From contig VYEH01000438.1 of assembly GCA_009843005.1 (NCBI GenBank), forward strand, positions 1-6,909: a DNA stretch of 6,909 bases, in the 5' to 3' direction. The translations under genes were made by a program, and so were the position numbers. Positions 6,853 to 6,909 of the stretch are shown here, piece by piece; positions within the stretch are counted from its first letter, which is position 1; every line of letters starts with the position of its first letter. The notes beneath the pieces are model-generated. The model was not told the origin of the DNA, did not search any database, and saw nothing but the letters and a program-made list of their open reading frames with translations. This DNA comes from Pseudomonadota bacterium. GTDB taxonomy: Bacteria; Pseudomonadota; Gammaproteobacteria; Steroidobacterales; Rariloculaceae.

Positions 6853-6909
6853 TCCTAGCCCGGATTTCTCACCGATAAATGGAATGGGACCTCGATTTGT
6901 CGGATAATG

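Larger units (their letters stand above)
6648..6909. other. 262-bp structured non-coding stretch
   Basis: No convincing gene in either strand: the short frames here lack family resemblance or a ribosome site. No tRNA is visible. It contains at least five inverted repeats, listed separately. None is followed by a T-run, so intrinsic termination is not supported. An ATG ends the window at 6907-6909, preceded by GATAAT (6903-6908); this could be a start codon or a -10 box and cannot be settled here. Confidence 0.6.

Noticed and set aside
1..6909. CRISPR array, tRNA or rRNA genes
   Set aside because: No regularly spaced repeats and no tRNA or rRNA sequence were seen on either strand.

Overview
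The window is high-GC DNA with tightly packed, overlapping genes and protein families common in Proteobacteria. I cannot name the organism. It reads as accessory DNA: a restriction island set between host-type genes on the left and the remnant of a mobile-element gene on the right.

Left (1-1535, + strand). The 3' end of an ABC exporter (fused permease and ATPase) enters from outside the window. Its stop codon overlaps what looks like a CTG start for a small ribbon-helix-helix-like protein of about 128 residues, which has no ATG, GTG or TTG in a suitable place.

Centre (1512-6007). A putative PD-(D/E)XK nuclease gene on the minus strand converges on the small gene, overlapping it by 24 bp. It diverges from a two-gene McrBC operon on the plus strand. 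The McrB-like protein (739 aa) is longer than classical McrB (about 460 aa in E. coli). It has an N-terminal helical region, then an EVE/PUA-like domain that probably reads modified bases, then a complete McrB AAA+ GTPase domain with the MNTADRS motif. mcrC follows through a GTGA stop/start overlap and carries an intact nuclease core. Together they are a type IV (modification-dependent) restriction system. McrB would recognise modified DNA and translocate using GTP, McrC would cut, and the divergent nuclease may be an accessory component or an independent defence gene.

Right (6008-6909). A toprim-domain gene of the kind carried by integrative conjugative elements is truncated at its N-terminus, and its catalytic glutamate position reads Asp. 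It is followed by 262 bp without a convincing gene but densely packed with inverted repeats: three tandem hairpins, then a nested 87-bp structure. The last 50 bp may be the edge of another element.
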